From contig JAUIRK010000976.1 of the NCBI GenBank assembly GCA_030549495.1, positions 482,501 through 546,500 on the forward strand: a stretch of 64,000 bases of DNA. Reading direction: 5' to 3'. Below are positions 43,771 through 56,686 of the stretch, piece after piece (within the stretch, counting starts at the first letter, position 1; each line of letters begins with the position of its first letter). The notes below the pieces were generated by a model that saw only the letters and a list, made by a program, of their open reading frames with translations, ran no database searches and was not told the DNA's origin. Source of the DNA: Nectonema munidae. Lineage: Eukaryota > Nematomorpha > Nectonematoida > Nectonematidae. A program made the position numbers and the translations under genes.

Positions 43771-46239
43771 ACAGTAGTTCCAAACCTTTTTAGGTGACTC
43801 CAATTATAAATCTCAAAATATGACGGCAGGCCCACTAATTTAATTAAAGATCTATTTTCTTAAAACTATATATGATTAGCTAGCTGTAAAAGTAAGAGAC
43901 GAAACATTAAAATGAATATATCTGTAAGAGAGGTAAAGACAAAATTAACATCATTAAATTTTATCATATTCACAGCGTTATGGATTTTAAAACTTGACAT
44001 TAATTAAAACAAGCACTACAAGCTAAAAGTATATATATTTTTTGATAAATAAAATTTAATGGGAGCATTGGGCTTAAATCATAGTACTAAGTTTCTCTAT
44101 TCGTGGTTCAGTTTTGGAAAGTGCTATTCTCAAATCATGTTCTGGTTGCGGCCGATTTCTGTATCTTGTTCTGATGGCAGTCAGAGTTGCAAATCCTGAT
44201 TCACAGAAATAGGTTGTAGCGAAAGGCGATAACACTTTCACAGCCTCGCATTCAAGGACTGGTTTCTTTTTTTCATAGCAGTCCAGAACACGCTGAGTTT
44301 ATCGCGATAAAACTAAGAGTTTCGTCATGCTAGATTTTTATAAGTCGTCGTGCAGATTTTGGATAGAAGACTCTTCTGAAAAGTCCTCGGTTTGAACATC
44401 GTTCGCACAACCAATTGTATTTCTCATGCAGCTCTCTACCCTGAATGTGTACGTGTCAAACTACTCACTCAATTTCCCAAGGTGCCCAACAACAGTGACA
44501 CTTTGTACGGCCAGAACTGAGGCGTCTTTTTTACCTTCCAGAAAAAGGTTTAAAAGTTGAAAGGACACAGATTTTGTCAGCCCAATCTTTCCTTTCCACC
44601 GCGTCAGCTTTGCTTTGAAAGCCTTGAACCTTTCATAGCAAATTCAACTCTGAAAATGTTGGTCAGATATGCCAGTTTAAGCAACCACTTTGATTATGTA
44701 AGCCTTGATGTCAGTGCATTGTTCTTCTCGTTTAGGAAGATTTCAAGCTATTCACGCATGTAACTCTCTGAAGTACTTTTCCTCATGATAGCTTCCTGAC
44801 AGAAGAGTAGTAAAGCGGATGTTCATATTCGGATCCCATATCAGAGCACTTTTGACTAAACAGCCTTGAATTCCATGCTGATGATTTAATAAAATTAACT
44901 ATTTGAATAACACATTCTATAACAGTGTTAAGCTCAAGTGACATTTATCGAAAAGCAAGATTTTCTCGGTAAGGCAGGTAATGAGTCGCTATCACTGTGG
45001 GGTTTACTTGTTTTACTCTGGCAGTGAAACTTTGACGTTCAATTAACATTGCAGGTGCTCCATCCAAGCACACACTGTATCACTGATCCCATTTTAATCC
45101 TTTCTTGATGAAATCAAGCAACTCGAAAAGTTCTCTTCACCTGTTGTCGTTGTTGTCTCCAGTCGTTTACAGAAGAGAAAGTTTTCTTCAATGTCACATT
45201 TTCCACTCTCCTTGATGGCAGCCACTACCTGCCCTTTAATGTTTTGCGACATCTCTTGAATTCTTCGATTGATTGTGTTATCTGATTGCGGAATAGCTTG
45301 AATTTGTTCACTGCAGCATCTCCAATGATGCTACAAACCATATCAAGGGCTGCTGGCGTTACCAACTTTTCTCCGATTGTGTGTGGCTGCATACACTTAG
45401 CAATTTTTTTGCAACAAGATAGGATGCAAGTGTTGGTTGTTGAACAGAATACACTCCCTTTGCATAGAGTTGTCTAACCGCTGACGTTTCAGTTCTTCTT
45501 CTTTCCCTTTAGAATACTAAAGTTCTTTTCTGCCAGAGTTGGGTGTTTTCCCAGGAGATGGCGCTTGAGATTATTTTCTTTAAGCGACTCGTGGCTGACC
45601 CCTTCCCAAGATACAACGCATTCTGGTTTTTGGGTTCCATGATCGATGAGACACGTAAATCCAGTGCTAGGAAATTCTTCTCTGTACACCCGTTTTCTGG
45701 ACATGACTAAAGAATCTGAAATGAAATATTAATTAAATTACTAGCACACCACTTTTGCCCACCAAACTCCCATCCATGAGATTGGGTATGTACATAGCAA
45801 ACTCATGCACATATACACACTTACATCGACAAATTATATAAAAGATATTAAAAAAACTTGCGAAAAATTACAATAAAGAAAAGATGGAATTCATTTAAAA
45901 ATGAAAATAGCGTATATACTATTTGTTAATGTTGCTGGAGAAGAGCACGAAGATAATAAATCAATGGTTATTAAACAGATTTTTACTTCTCTCTCCTCAT
46001 GTCTTTCTTTAAAAGATATGAAAATTAAAATTGATTTATCATTTTTTTGCTTTTCTCTTCTTCGTACTTTTCTTCATTTGTCTTTGTTAAAAATAGATAA
46101 GAAAGTATCCACAGTATCCCTCAACCAATATTAGACTGTATATGCTAAAAAAAACTCTTAGAATTAAGAGACGACAATGTTTTTATTTTGAGGTCTTAGT
46201 GACCCCAAAAAATACTTGACAACCACAGTGTTGGGAACC
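43771..46239 (-). mobile_element. hAT transposon (ZBED5-like), degraded
   Basis: Left end CAGTAGTTCCAAACC followed by TTTTTAGGTGACTCC. Right end, reverse-complemented, AAGGGGTTCCCAACACTGTG, followed by TTTTTTGGGGTCACTAAG. The flanks GTATAAAA and GTATAGAG match at six of eight positions, so the target duplication is decayed. About 2.47 kb, with a single transposase gene on the - strand. Confidence 0.7.
44073..45704 (-). pseudogene. ZBED5-like hAT transposase (broken)
   Basis: ATG at 45704. It opens with SRKRVYREEFPSTGFTCLID and a BED finger CVVSWEGVSHESLKENNLKR with RHLLGKHPTL (the second Cys of CxxC is Trp-shifted). It ends near 44270-44075 with SPFATTYFCESGFATLTAIR, TRYRNRPQPEHDLRIALSKT and EPRIEKLSTMI stop, the full dimerisation signature. 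The middle is spread over several frames with stops. Length is close to the family's usual 600 residues. Confidence 0.88.
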
Positions 46240-47425
46240 CCTTGTATAGAGCATGCAATTGTGAGCATCCGTTTCAATAACTGGTGAAAAGTAATAATTA
46301 AGAATAAAGGCTTTATTACATGATATAAGTAGTAATCACTGTCTCTCCATGTGGCAATGTCACAAGCAAACAAAATGTTAGCGTAAGCTGTTCTATTCAT
46401 TCAATTTTAGATCGTGTTTGCGAGTCTATTTTCGTGAAGAACTGTAATTAAATTTTATGGATTTATCAGGCTCACGATAGATATAAATCCTACTTTCAGA
46501 GAAATGCATGATGAGTATTGTTGAAAGAGAACCTAAAATTAAGAAATAGGTTTGAAAAAAACTTTTGAAAGCGGCTAAAACCTATTTTTATGTATTTAGA
46601 TAATTGGTAGACATATTTCATACTTGATATATATGTTAAGCGTAAGTTGCGCTTTATAAATATATATCGTTTAGCAATAACAAACAAAAAAATGTTCATT
46701 ACTAATATTTGTTTTATTTTGCGAGAAGGGTAGTAAATCTTAGAGATACGATTTTGATTAATCGACACTAGAATAAGGCATAAATTTTATCGGTAACTGG
46801 CATACATAAAGTATGGTATATTGCAATCGAACTTGGAAAAGGGGTGTGATATTTTACCGAAATAATCTGGAATCGTATCACCGTCCCTAAACCATAACTT
46901 TTTGAACAATTTGAAGGTAATACGATTTATTCCAAATGTTTTTAAATTAAAAAACTTTCTTTTTAATCACTTATTATGGGTTCAAAACGGCAAAACTAAA
47001 ATATTCTCAAAACTTTTCAAATAAACAAAAAATGAGATGTATTTCCATATTTTTAGCCATTTAAAATTAACCCATTTCATCCCAAAAAAGGAAGACTTTA
47101 AATAATTAAAAATAAAAGTCCCCTAATATCAAGAAATCATCTGGGTAAATTAAGAATGACGATGGAATGTAAAATATAAAAATTTATTTATGCTTAACAT
47201 TCAAACATTGAAATACATAACAGTACCTTATTGCTTGAAAAGATTAAATTTCAAAATGATTTCGATTCATTTTGCCTTTTTGAGCTTATAATAAATGAAT
47301 AAAAATTAGACATTTATCATTTTTCATACTAAAAAGTTTATTATTTTACATTTGCTCAAATAAATTAAGATTTGGAAAAGTTTTCAAATTTCGGTTTATT
47401 TCTGTAATCATGCATTAAAATGGAG
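46240..47425. other. Intergenic, nothing identified
   Basis: AT-rich sequence with no supported gene. A TTAACCCATTTCATC word at 47068 looks like a piggyBac-MITE start, but no partner end was found. Confidence 0.4.
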
Positions 47426-47429
47426 CGAG

Positions 47430-48330
47430 ATCAAAGCTAATTGCAGCTATTTGGCAGAACAAGCATAAACAGATCTAGAATTTGGTGTAGAAATTCTAAT
47501 AACATTCTCGTGAAGTTGGGGTATTTCCTTCTCTAACTAGACAGCACGCACCGTGCCAAGGAAATGACGGTCAAACAGAGAATAAGAAAGTGAGAGCCTC
47601 AAAGTATGGGGTTGCCATTCAACTCGACGAATCGACACATTATAAACTGTTCTCAACTACTTTCCTACGTTCCGAAACGCACAATAATTCTGTTAAGACT
47701 GAGCTAGTGTTGAGCAAACAGAGGTCCAGCACAACAAAAAGGAAAGACTATTTTCTACCATTTAGACAATTTCTCCATGCAGAAAGACCTCGATTGGGAA
47801 AGGTGGATCGGATGAACGGAGAACGGGCTTTATGCTCGGTTGAAAGTTTGAAGCTTTATCTATGCTCCCACCAGTGTCCGTTAAGTATACAGATTCTTCC
47901 TTTGTACTAAGATTCTTCTTCCAAAGTTGTTATCATGCATGAACCAATTTATCAGAATTGTGAATTACTCGGAGTTCACACTTCTTGTGAAGATTTTGGC
48001 TGAAAACATATTTATCTTTTCTAACAGACAGAGGGACACTATCCTCGATGGTAATACAAGTCGGTGTCACTTTGAACTGAAGAATGAACTCCTAATTTTC
48101 TTCACGCAGAAGGAACACGATTTTTAAAAAGATCTGAAGGATGAGGTGTTTATCTCAAGTTGGTTCATCTGTCTGACATTTTTAGAAACCTGTACCACTT
48201 AAACCTATCGATCTAAGGGCACAACTTCATTGTCAGAAAATCCAGAGAGTTCATGACAAAGCCTGAGATCGTTTATCCATAAATGAGATCAGTGAATGAA
48301 GGAGAACAAAAGTTAGAGATTGTTTTAATT
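47430..48330 (+). pseudogene. ZBED5/SCAND3-like hAT transposase fragment
   Basis: Reads MRASKYGVAIQLDESTHYK (the 'A.QLDESTD' block with the first catalytic Asp), FRQFLHAERPRLGKVDRM, NQFIRIVNYSEFT, then RCHFELKNELLIFFTQKEHD and a frame shift to LVHLSDIFRNLYHLNLSI. Order matches ZBED5-type proteins. Both termini and the dimerisation domain are missing, and several frame breaks are visible. Confidence 0.78.
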
Positions 48331-50150
48331 CCAACCTACCTTTGAGCGAGAACGCAATGATGAATAGGACAAAAATCGTCTATAACATCACTACTTAAAA
48401 CTTAGTTGAAGCACTATCTTATCTATTTAAGATGAACGGCTTTGTAAAAAACCTTATTGATGACATGCACAATTTAGTAATATTTCACTTCATTGATGCC
48501 TCTTCAGACGACAAGATAAAATAGAAGAGAATAATATAACAAGTATAGCAAAGGGTACACTGATATCTATATAACAGTTTTCTCTCCTCTTACAAAAAAC
48601 AGCTTACCATAGCCTTATTCTTACTGTGGAAAACTATACGGGGATATATTTTAAAGATTTACATTTCTAAAACATATGCGAAAAAGATATGCATATACAT
48701 ATAAAACTTAGAACAAATAAATAAATAGGAGTGAAAAAGGAAGACACAGCCCGTAGTATATTCTGTGTTTTAGTTTCAATGAAATTTGTTTAAGGGAATT
48801 TGTAAGCTTTTCTGCATTGATTAACCCAAATGTATATTGTTTTACGACTTGCGGAACACCTAATATGATATTAAGTAAATAAGATTGCCTCCTCTTTAGG
48901 CTTTGATTTTTCTTATCATGAAGGAACACAATTTTCTTTAAAAATGAGTTCATTGAAAATATTGGAGCTTTGCAAATACGATAATAAGAGACAGAACAGA
49001 AACCAGTACTTAATAAGTAGTATGCTGATAAAAGTTGATACAAAGTTTACTATCATTACTCCTAACGTGTATATTTAAAATTTGTTGTAAAACTCACAAT
49101 ACATTCAAACTATGTTGATGTTGATGTAGTTACTACTTCAAACTAGTAGCCTCCTGTCTATCGCTCTTACTTTTCGCACAATTTATTTGTATACACAATT
49201 CTCTAAAAAAATTTCCGGAATAATCTCTCAATCTCGCCTTATCTTTTGCATTTTTGTAGAAATGTAAACCTTTAACCTATATCTCCGTATATTTTGAGAA
49301 TAAGAATATGGTTAGTTATTTGTATCGCGTAAGAGGCGGAAAAAAGTTATATTATACAATACGTGTATATATATACCATACCAGTATACACTTTGATAAA
49401 CTTGTTATTCTATCATTTTATTGCATTTTTTCTTATCTGAAGAAGCTTTCAAAAAGCAAAATATTCTAAATCTTATTGCTTGTTTACAAGTTATCGATGA
49501 CTATCTAGCATCACCACATTTATCTATTTAATCAAAATCAAAAATATACAAATACTAAGGAATTTATTTATACAAATCTTAAAATTAAATAACTAAGAAT
49601 TCAAAATTGGAACCAAAATATAGATTAATAATATAAAAAGAATATATAATAAAAATGAAGAAAAAATTCACCTAAAGGTAATAAGACGGAATTCAAAATA
49701 GAAAAAATTCAAGAAAAAGGAAATCGGTCCAAAAAAAATAAATTAAAAATTTAAAAAAAAAAATCAAAAAAAATTAACAAAAAAATAAATAGAATAAATA
49801 TTTAGTACAGCTTTAGGATATATGATAAATTTGTTAGATTACATAATTATCATATATACAAACTTTTTACTAAAGAAGAAGAAGAAGAAAGAGAGAGAGA
49901 GAGAAAAAAATGTATTCAAAAAAAAAATTTTACGGAAGGTTATTGAAGTGTGAAGTGCACATATATATATATATATATATATTTATATTTATAATGATAT
50001 ATATATATTCACAAAATATAAAACATAATCACATAATTTACAATCCTGGAAAAAGCAATAGCCAAAATCGCTGTCAGTTAGATTTCTCCATTGTGAAATA
50101 AAATATGTATATCAACGCATAAATTGTTACAAATATTATCAACCTAAAAG
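48331..50150. other. Intergenic, simple repeats only
   Basis: AT-rich, with A-rich blocks at 49670-49800 and two microsatellites (see entries). The open frame at 48708-49043 (-) matches nothing known to me. Confidence 0.4.
49873..49983. repeat. Microsatellites (GAA)n, (GA)n and (TA)n
   Basis: (GAA)/(GAAA) then (GA)6 at 49876-49903 and an (AT)11-like run at 49961-49982. Ordinary simple repeats. Confidence 0.85.
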
Positions 50151-50172
50151 ATGGGATTTTTATTATATTTAA

Positions 50173-51616
50173 TCAACGAGCCAAACACATTAGGTAAATG
50201 CCATTGAAGTTTTTATAAAGAAAAACTCCTACTCTCTGCTTGAAAATTTTATTTAATTTTAACCATCCGTTTTGCTTAAAAATTTCTGTTGTGTGGTCAA
50301 ACTTATTCATGCTATAAATTACTCTTATTGCTCGTTTTTGTAAGATCTCAAGGCGCTTTTTTCCATAGGGGTACCAATTTATTATACTGTAGTTTACATA
50401 AGAGAGAAATAACTGTTTATATATCATAAGTCTGATATTTAGAGGGAAAATATTTTTTGTATGGTACAAGATACCGATAGTACAATTAAGATTGAGAGCT
50501 ATTTGATCAATATGCTCTTTAAACTTAAGCTTATTATCAAACACTAGACCAAGTATTTTGGTGCTTTTTACTTCTTCAATACCTGTATATTTCAAAAATT
50601 TATAATTTCTGTTTTTATATGAAATAAACCTACATTTTGATTTTTCCTTGTTTAATATCAAATTATTCCTAGAACACCAATCGTAAATTATGAATAACTC
50701 TTTTTTCAATAAATCTGAATTGATATTATTACCATTTTTTTATTTTAGACAAAGGAAGATAAGCACAAATGTCATCTGCAAAAACAAGATACTCAAAGAA
50801 ATTTGAGGTGGAAAAAATTTTGTTTATTGCAATGCTGAAAAGTAGGGGACCCAAAATGGACCCCTGTGGGACTCCATTTTGTGCATATAACTTGTCAGAA
50901 ACGGCATCATTTACTTTTACTATTTGACTTCTACCAGATAAATAAGAATGTAAAAAAAACAAAGAATTGCTACTTAAATTGCATTCCTTTAAGTTATTCA
51001 AGATGGTCGAAGGCCCTTTGATAGATTAAAAAGAAACAATATAGCTTCATCTTTTTTCTCTAAAATTTCAACAAATTTTTGAATCAAGCATGTAAGAAAA
51101 TATTCCGTGGAGTAATACTTACGAAACCCAAACTGGTAATCATTAAGATAATTTATCGAGTTCAAATAATCCCTTAATTGATAATGTATGTATTTCTCAA
51201 AAAATTTTGAAAGTGTGGGAACTATCGATATAGGTCTATAGTTCTTAAGGCAATTTTTATCATTTTTTTTTGTAAATAGGTATTACCTTATGCTGCTTTA
51301 AAACATCAGGAAATGTAGAATTATATAAACAAAGATTTATACCGTGGCATAAAGCAGTAGATATTATGTCTCTTATTAACTTTACATGATATATTGAAAT
51401 CCCATAAATATCCTTAAATTTACTACTTTTCATTTTATCAATGATAGACAGCAACTTCACAGTATAGAACAGTATTCAAATTCAAATGAATCTTTAACGT
51501 TCCTAAAGTGGTGTAAACAAGCTTCTTCTGATGGGGAATCGTTTGTTACAAAGGCAAAACTTTCATTGAATTTGTTGGCTACTGAAAAATCATCATAGTA
51601 TCCAATTTCTGATTTT
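50173..51616 (-). mobile_element. Jockey/CR1-type LINE, RT part (3' segment)
   Basis: - strand RT domains in order: IKSEIGYYDDFSVANKFNES (51610), STFPDVLKQHKVIPIYKKK, NYRPISIVPTLSKFFEKYIH, DYQFGFRKYYSTE, GVPQGSILGPLLF, YLVFADDICAY (catalytic FADD, about 50790), then the thumb with KSTKILGLVFDNKLKFKEHI and SYVNYSIINWYPYGKKRLEI, stop at about 50175. Frames change around 51260, 51020 and 50720. The 'RRV..WN.LP' tail is missing. It continues at 52784 beyond the Penelope-like insertion. Confidence 0.88.
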
Positions 51617-51628
51617 ATAAATATTTTT

Positions 51629-52771
51629 AATAATGATTACCCACAACATCTACTCAACAAATGGAAAAAAGATCAACTTTTCCACCAAGATCCTATTTGT
51701 GATATCAGACATCTCTTCAATAATGAAAATTATATATTTAAACCTCACTTAACTCCACTAATTATACCCCCTGTTACGAATGCTATTAGGCGGAAAATTG
51801 AAAAAAACAATAAAAACCTTTTCACTACCTATCAAATGCTTCTTCAAAACTCCAATCACGATTGAAAACTTCTTATTCCACAAACCTCGTAATAAACAAT
51901 TACATCGTCACTCTGCACTTTGTGACCGCATTGAAAAAAATCAATGCCAAACGAAGAACATAATTTACAAAATCGAATGTCTCCTCTGCAATGAGTGTTA
52001 TATAGGTGAGTCAATGAGACCATCCATAATACGTTTCACAGAACACACCAACGACGCAAAGCATAAACGTAAGCTGAAATCTATGGGGTTTCACTATCAC
52101 AAAAAGCACCCCCACACCTCTCCCGATTCCACAAACTTAAAAATGCAAATACTTGACATCGAGCCTAACTACTTCCAACGTATCTACATGGAGGAATACT
52201 ATATAAAAACACTATCACCCGCCATTAATAATCACTTCAATTATAAGCAGTACACCATGTCTTCCCATATCACCTCTTCAGATGCACACAATGTAACATT
52301 TCTCACCGTACAACAATTAAAACAATTAAAGCAATAAAATCACACAAACCTTTGGCTTCATTACATTTCATTAAACATTACATCATGACTTTTTTCTTTT
52401 CCTCTCAAGTATCTATTTTTTTTTCTTTTAATCACTCCTTATACATATGTTCTTTGATATGCCATTCTCGTTTGTTTTACTTTTTGTATTTGCATTTTAG
52501 TTCTTGAAAAAGATCGTAAAGATCGAAAATTTGAAGTAAATAATAAATATTTTATTTTACTTTGAAAAGTCGCGTAATATAATTTAATATAGTGTTTTGT
52601 GTATTTTCCTTTCATTCACTAATATGAAATTCACCGACTTCGCCATATCAATCATTCGAAAACACCAGCAACATTCTGTTGTTGAGACCAGGCTTCTTTA
52701 TACATATATGAAAAGCATAATCAAAATAGAAAACTACAAATCGCATATCAAATTCTTCAAACTTTGCAAAC
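51629..52771 (+). mobile_element. Penelope-like element, 5'-truncated, inside LINE
   Basis: Flanked by a perfect 12-bp duplication ATAAATATTTTT (51617-51628 and 52772-52783). It carries the GIY-YIG endonuclease end of a Penelope-like protein and, at 52503-52536, a TTGAAAAAGATCGTAAAGAT-type stretch followed by CGAAAATTTGAAG. That stretch recalls the hammerhead-like 'GAAGAAG…GAUCGAAAC' motif often present in Penelope-like tails. The reverse transcriptase part is absent. Confidence 0.8.
51780..52337 (+). pseudogene. Penelope-like GIY-YIG endonuclease domain
   Basis: Reads HRHSALCDRIEKNQCQTKN, IIYKIECLLCNECYIGESMR (the I-Y … Y-I-G core), RFTEHTNDAKHKRK, KSMGFHYHKKHPHTSPDSTN, IYMEEYYIKTLSPAIN (the catalytic Glu region) and a C-terminal tail to the stop at 52337. 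Frame change near 51840, upstream of the domain; the domain itself is open (about 160 codons). In the family it cuts target DNA for target-primed reverse transcription. Confidence 0.85.
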
Positions 52772-52783
52772 ATAAATATTTTT

Positions 52784-53525
52784 CTATCCTTTTCTCCTTT
52801 TAGAATCTTATTGATACTATTCCAAGTCTTTTGCGTCGAACTACAGTTTGAAAAATGATCAAAAAATACTTTTGCTTCACTTATTCTATGTTTAATAAAA
52901 TTTCTCAAGATGATATATTTATTTTTTATCAATAAATTTTCATTTTTTTATATTTTTGATAAAGTTTATCACGCTTTTTTATCATTTTTATGACTTCTAG
53001 AGTTATCCAAGTGTTGATTTTAAATTTATTTTTTTTTAATTCAACTAATGAGGTGCACTTTTTAATTCTTTCTGATATTGTAAAAGTTATCTGCTCTAAG
53101 AGTTTAGAAGCATCATTAGAGTATAACTCAGGAAATTTGAACTTTTTTTATTTATACTATTAACCTTATTGATAATAATTGATTTGTTGATAAAAGAATT
53201 GGAACATGTTCTGAAAAAAAAGACAAGGCTTTGTAATCTGCAAGTTTACTACTTATAAAAAAATTATCAATTAAGGTTTTATTTGCATACCGCGTGGGGG
53301 ATGTAATAGTTGGAATAAGTGACCCAGCTATCGTTAAATTCAAAAACGTTTGAGTTAGATAATTCTCTATCTTCAACAAATCAAAATTGAAGTCACCACA
53401 AAAGATATTAAAATTTTTCCTATCTATAGTAAAAATCAAGAAAAAAAGTTGTTTAGAAGATCTTTATTTGTAGTCGGCACTCTATAAATATTATGGACAG
53501 TAAGCTTTTTTTTTGGCAAAATGAA
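52784..53525 (-). mobile_element. Same LINE, endonuclease and linker (5' segment)
   Basis: AP-endonuclease C-terminus: NIYRVPTTNKDLLNNFF, FNIFCGDFNFDLLKIENYLT, NLTIAGSLIPTITSPTRYAN, TLIDNFFISSKL, LSFFSEHVPILL (the S-D-H site reads SEH). Then the linker ILRNFIKHRISEAK and KTWNSINKILKGEKDRKIF, which runs into the 12-bp duplication and continues in frame at 51616. The 5' end of the element is missing. Confidence 0.8.
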
Positions 53526-53769
53526 GAGTAATGCTAAAAGTAATAAAAGATTAATGAAGATAATTTATTCACATACACTGCAAAATAAAGTATAAATGAA
53601 CAAAGTGAAATAATTATTGAACTAAATAAATACATTATACGTAGCAGTGAAGTATGGATACACATAAAGGCTACTTAAAGCAACTTGACGTGCGCAACCA
53701 CAAGATTAAAAAGAACTTTTGATACAATTTCAAAGCAAAGATATATATAAACTGGAATAATGAATTTAT

Positions 53770-54290
53770 GGGTACTTAAATATTAATTTGTTATATCCGA
53801 AATTCGTTGTATACGAAAATTTTTTTCAAAAGAAAAATAAAATTAACGCAAAGGTATTATTTGAGGTTTTGATTTTAAAACACTAAACTTTTTTGTGAAA
53901 AAACTTTCTATTTTTTGTTTTTTCCAAGTTTGAAGAAAATAAATTTTTTTCATTTTTAACAATGAGGGGTCTTCTATTTCCCGTTGAGAGCAAAATAAAT
54001 AAAATGTTTCAAGTCCTCTTCTTGCTTCAGCAGAATTGTTATTAATCTATGCTGCTCCTCATATGAAGTATCATTTCTTTTCCGTTGTTAAAAGAATCAA
54101 TATTTTCTTCAAGTAGAACGCAATTGACGTCGAAGGTGTCTAAATAAGCGACAAAACTAATCACATCTTCAAAATTTATATTTTTATCTACTAAATTAAG
54201 TTTCATTAATCTATTCAACTCTTCACAATTGTTTCATCATAAATTGAAAAAAAAAAATTGATTTTCATCACAATCCATAGTGATATTTTC
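53770..54290 (-). pseudogene. Possible pogo/Tigger transposase tail
   Basis: - strand reads ELNRLMKLNLVDKNINFEDV, ISFVAYLDTFDVNCVLLEEN, KEMILHM, SAEARRGLETFYLFCSQREI, LQTWKKQKIESFFTKK. The acidic then Leu-rich layout and the nearby phrase GTTATATCCGAAATTCG (53791) resemble the C-terminus and end of Tc1/pogo-type elements. Catalytic parts are not seen. Confidence 0.35.
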
Positions 54291-54534
54291 ATTAGCACTA
54301 TCTTGAAATATAAATCCACAATGTTAGAAACATTTTTTGATTAAATTTTTGCTTACCGTATGCTAAGCAACATTTTGCATCAACGTTGCATCCAAAAGGT
54401 TGAATTTATAATTTTTTTAGCTCATAACAATCCAAAATTCTCTCTAAAATATTCTTCTAAATCGTTTTATTATTCAACAAAACTATACTTAATAGTAAGC
54501 GAAATTTAGTTAAATAAACTTCTGAAACTGAACC

Positions 54535-55015
54535 CTAATACCGTTAGTTCTATTGATACTGAACATTTTTCCGTAACAATCAATGAACCAACCGATGCTT
54601 CTTTTGGCTACTTATGGATAGTACCGTTTTATCGAACTCTTCTTCATTCTACATTGATATCTTAACTATTGAGGATCTTCAAATAGCTATATCTTCTTTA
54701 AAAAACCTTGATTCTGGCGGTGATGATGAAATAAATCTCACTATCATTATTTCTTTACTATTAATTAACGAAATTTTTTTGTATAACTTATCGCTTTCTT
54801 CTAGAACTTTCCCAACGATTTTAAAGTTGCATAAAATTATCCAAGTACAAAAAGAAAGTAATCACTCTCTATTCATTTTTTCATACCTTAAACTTTGGGA
54901 TTGTTATGAAACTTTGATCGGTTTATTGATTGACTGTTGTTTATCATGTTCAAAGTTCAACCTCTTAGTGTAATTTCAACATAATAATTTAATAAATATA
55001 CTTACCATATATTGT
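54535..55015 (+). pseudogene. LINE reverse transcriptase fragment
   Basis: Reads FYIDILTIEDLQIAISSLKN, LDSGGDDEINLTII, IFLYNLSLSSRTFPTILKLH, KIIQVQKESNHS and a degraded 'NYRPIS' block. This is the N-terminal RT region ('V..AI..LK...S.G.D.I…N.SL..G.FP..WK…PI.K.G') of a Jockey/CR1-type LINE, on the opposite strand to the LINE at 50173-53525. Confidence 0.6.
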
Positions 55016-56155
55016 GCTTCAAAAAATGGCTCATAGTCTCGTGTTCAACTTTACATTTCATTCACAGAAGATACTTCATCTCGATGGAATTTGCTTTCCC
55101 TTTGAAGATGCTCGAATTGCTTTGTATTACTCAAATTTTATATCCATCTAATATTATTATAATGATTCTCAAGGATCTACCTTGAGTCCAGCTTGTCTTT
55201 ATTTATAAATAGAAAATAAAATAGTTAAATCAAATCTCATGTGAAATATTATTATATATTTTTAAAAATTTTTTTTTATCAAATATATTTAAATTATATA
55301 ACCAGAATTAAATACGATGTATATTTATTGAAAAAAAAACTATAAAATTTTTTACAAGCATATTGTTGAAAAGTTTGATGCAAAATGATTTTTATTTTAC
55401 AACGTTAATTCATCAAATGTAAAGCTTTTGGTCAATTGATTTTAAAAGTGTAGTAAAGTAAACTGATATGCTCTATACGGTGTTATCATTCTTCGTGACA
55501 AGATTCAACTGGTTAAAAGGCATAAATAGCGCATTCAACGATGGAACTCAAATATCCTGCCGCAAGAGCTCTTATAAAAATGTGCTTTAAAATATCCGCA
55601 TCACCTAATTTTGAAACAAAATTCGTTTTTTTGAGAATAAATTAGACTCATCTGGTTTTGTATTTAAATAAATTTCGTAAAATTTTTCCATAACTGGGCG
55701 AAAAAAAGGCTTTTAACCTCTTTTATAGTGAAAGGTATCATTTTTATGAAGCGAAAACTAATAAATACTGCATCCAATATTGAAAATGAAATCAGTAAAA
55801 AATATTATTTTTGCGAGTCAACGATAAATTGCGATACATCTATAAGCTCAAAAAATGAGGGAAAAGGGCGAAGCAAAGAAACTAAAAAAAGGAACTTAAA
55901 GTATACTACTTTTTTTAAATAGTATATGAAAATATCACTGTTACAAATATATAGATCTAGATGGTTTACATTATTGGAGGAGAGCAAATGTCTTCGCCTT
56001 TTCTAATAATGAAATTATCAATTTTAAAAATTTTCACCGTATATTAGCATTTTATGCCAAACCCAAAAATATGCGTTTGTCGCATAGATATAATTCAATT
56101 TTTTAATGGAAGTACATAAATTTCAATTTTTACACAAAAAATTTTACTCACGCTA
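55016..56155. other. Intergenic, nothing identified
   Basis: AT-rich. The short frame at 55728-55922 is Lys/Ser/Asn-rich and matches nothing I know. Confidence 0.4.
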
Positions 56156-56159
56156 AATC

Positions 56160-56255
56160 TCATCTACGCGCGCATTACAGGCATACGCGGGCAGCGCACT
56201 CGCGTGGCTTTGCGAGACTCGCGCATAAATTGCATGTGCGGGTCATTTGTATAAA
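56160..56255. other. Small CpG-dense patch
   Basis: About 95 bases with roughly 15 CpG in a region otherwise near 30% GC (ACGCGCGC, ACGCGGGCAGCGC, CTCGCGTGGC, CTCGCGC). Not coding. It could be a GC-rich repeat, an insulator-like site or a remnant of a foreign insertion. Confidence 0.4.
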
Positions 56256-56686
56256 ATTAACTGTGTGGCAGGGTGGGTTCAATACTGCGGGTTAGCTTGT
56301 AAATTTGTGGTAGAATTAATTCTTAAAAAATCGTATAATTTACCAGAAACATTCTTTCATACCTCATATCTGATTGTATAAATAAAGTGTAACATGAGTA
56401 AAGTTGCCATACATCACACACACACACTAACACGTTTACATCTTCATAGCTTCCTTAGATATAGTTCATTGTTATTACATATACATGAACTTACTTTCTG
56501 TTGGAATGTTTTACGCATTGCGGCAACAAGTGGTGCAAGTGGGCATAACTTCAGTCTTTCTGGAAATATTATTTGTGAAGGATGAGCTTTAAAGAGTCAT
56601 ACAGTCAATGATATCCTATCTTAGAGACAGCGATATAGAAATATAAATTTGTTTTAAATCTAACATCATAAAAATTAAATTTCAAT

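Noticed and set aside
43647-43835. 62-codon - strand frame with RNRILDSADSISAV
   Set aside because: Faintly like a LINE C-terminus, but the WN.LP block is absent and it crosses a hAT terminus.
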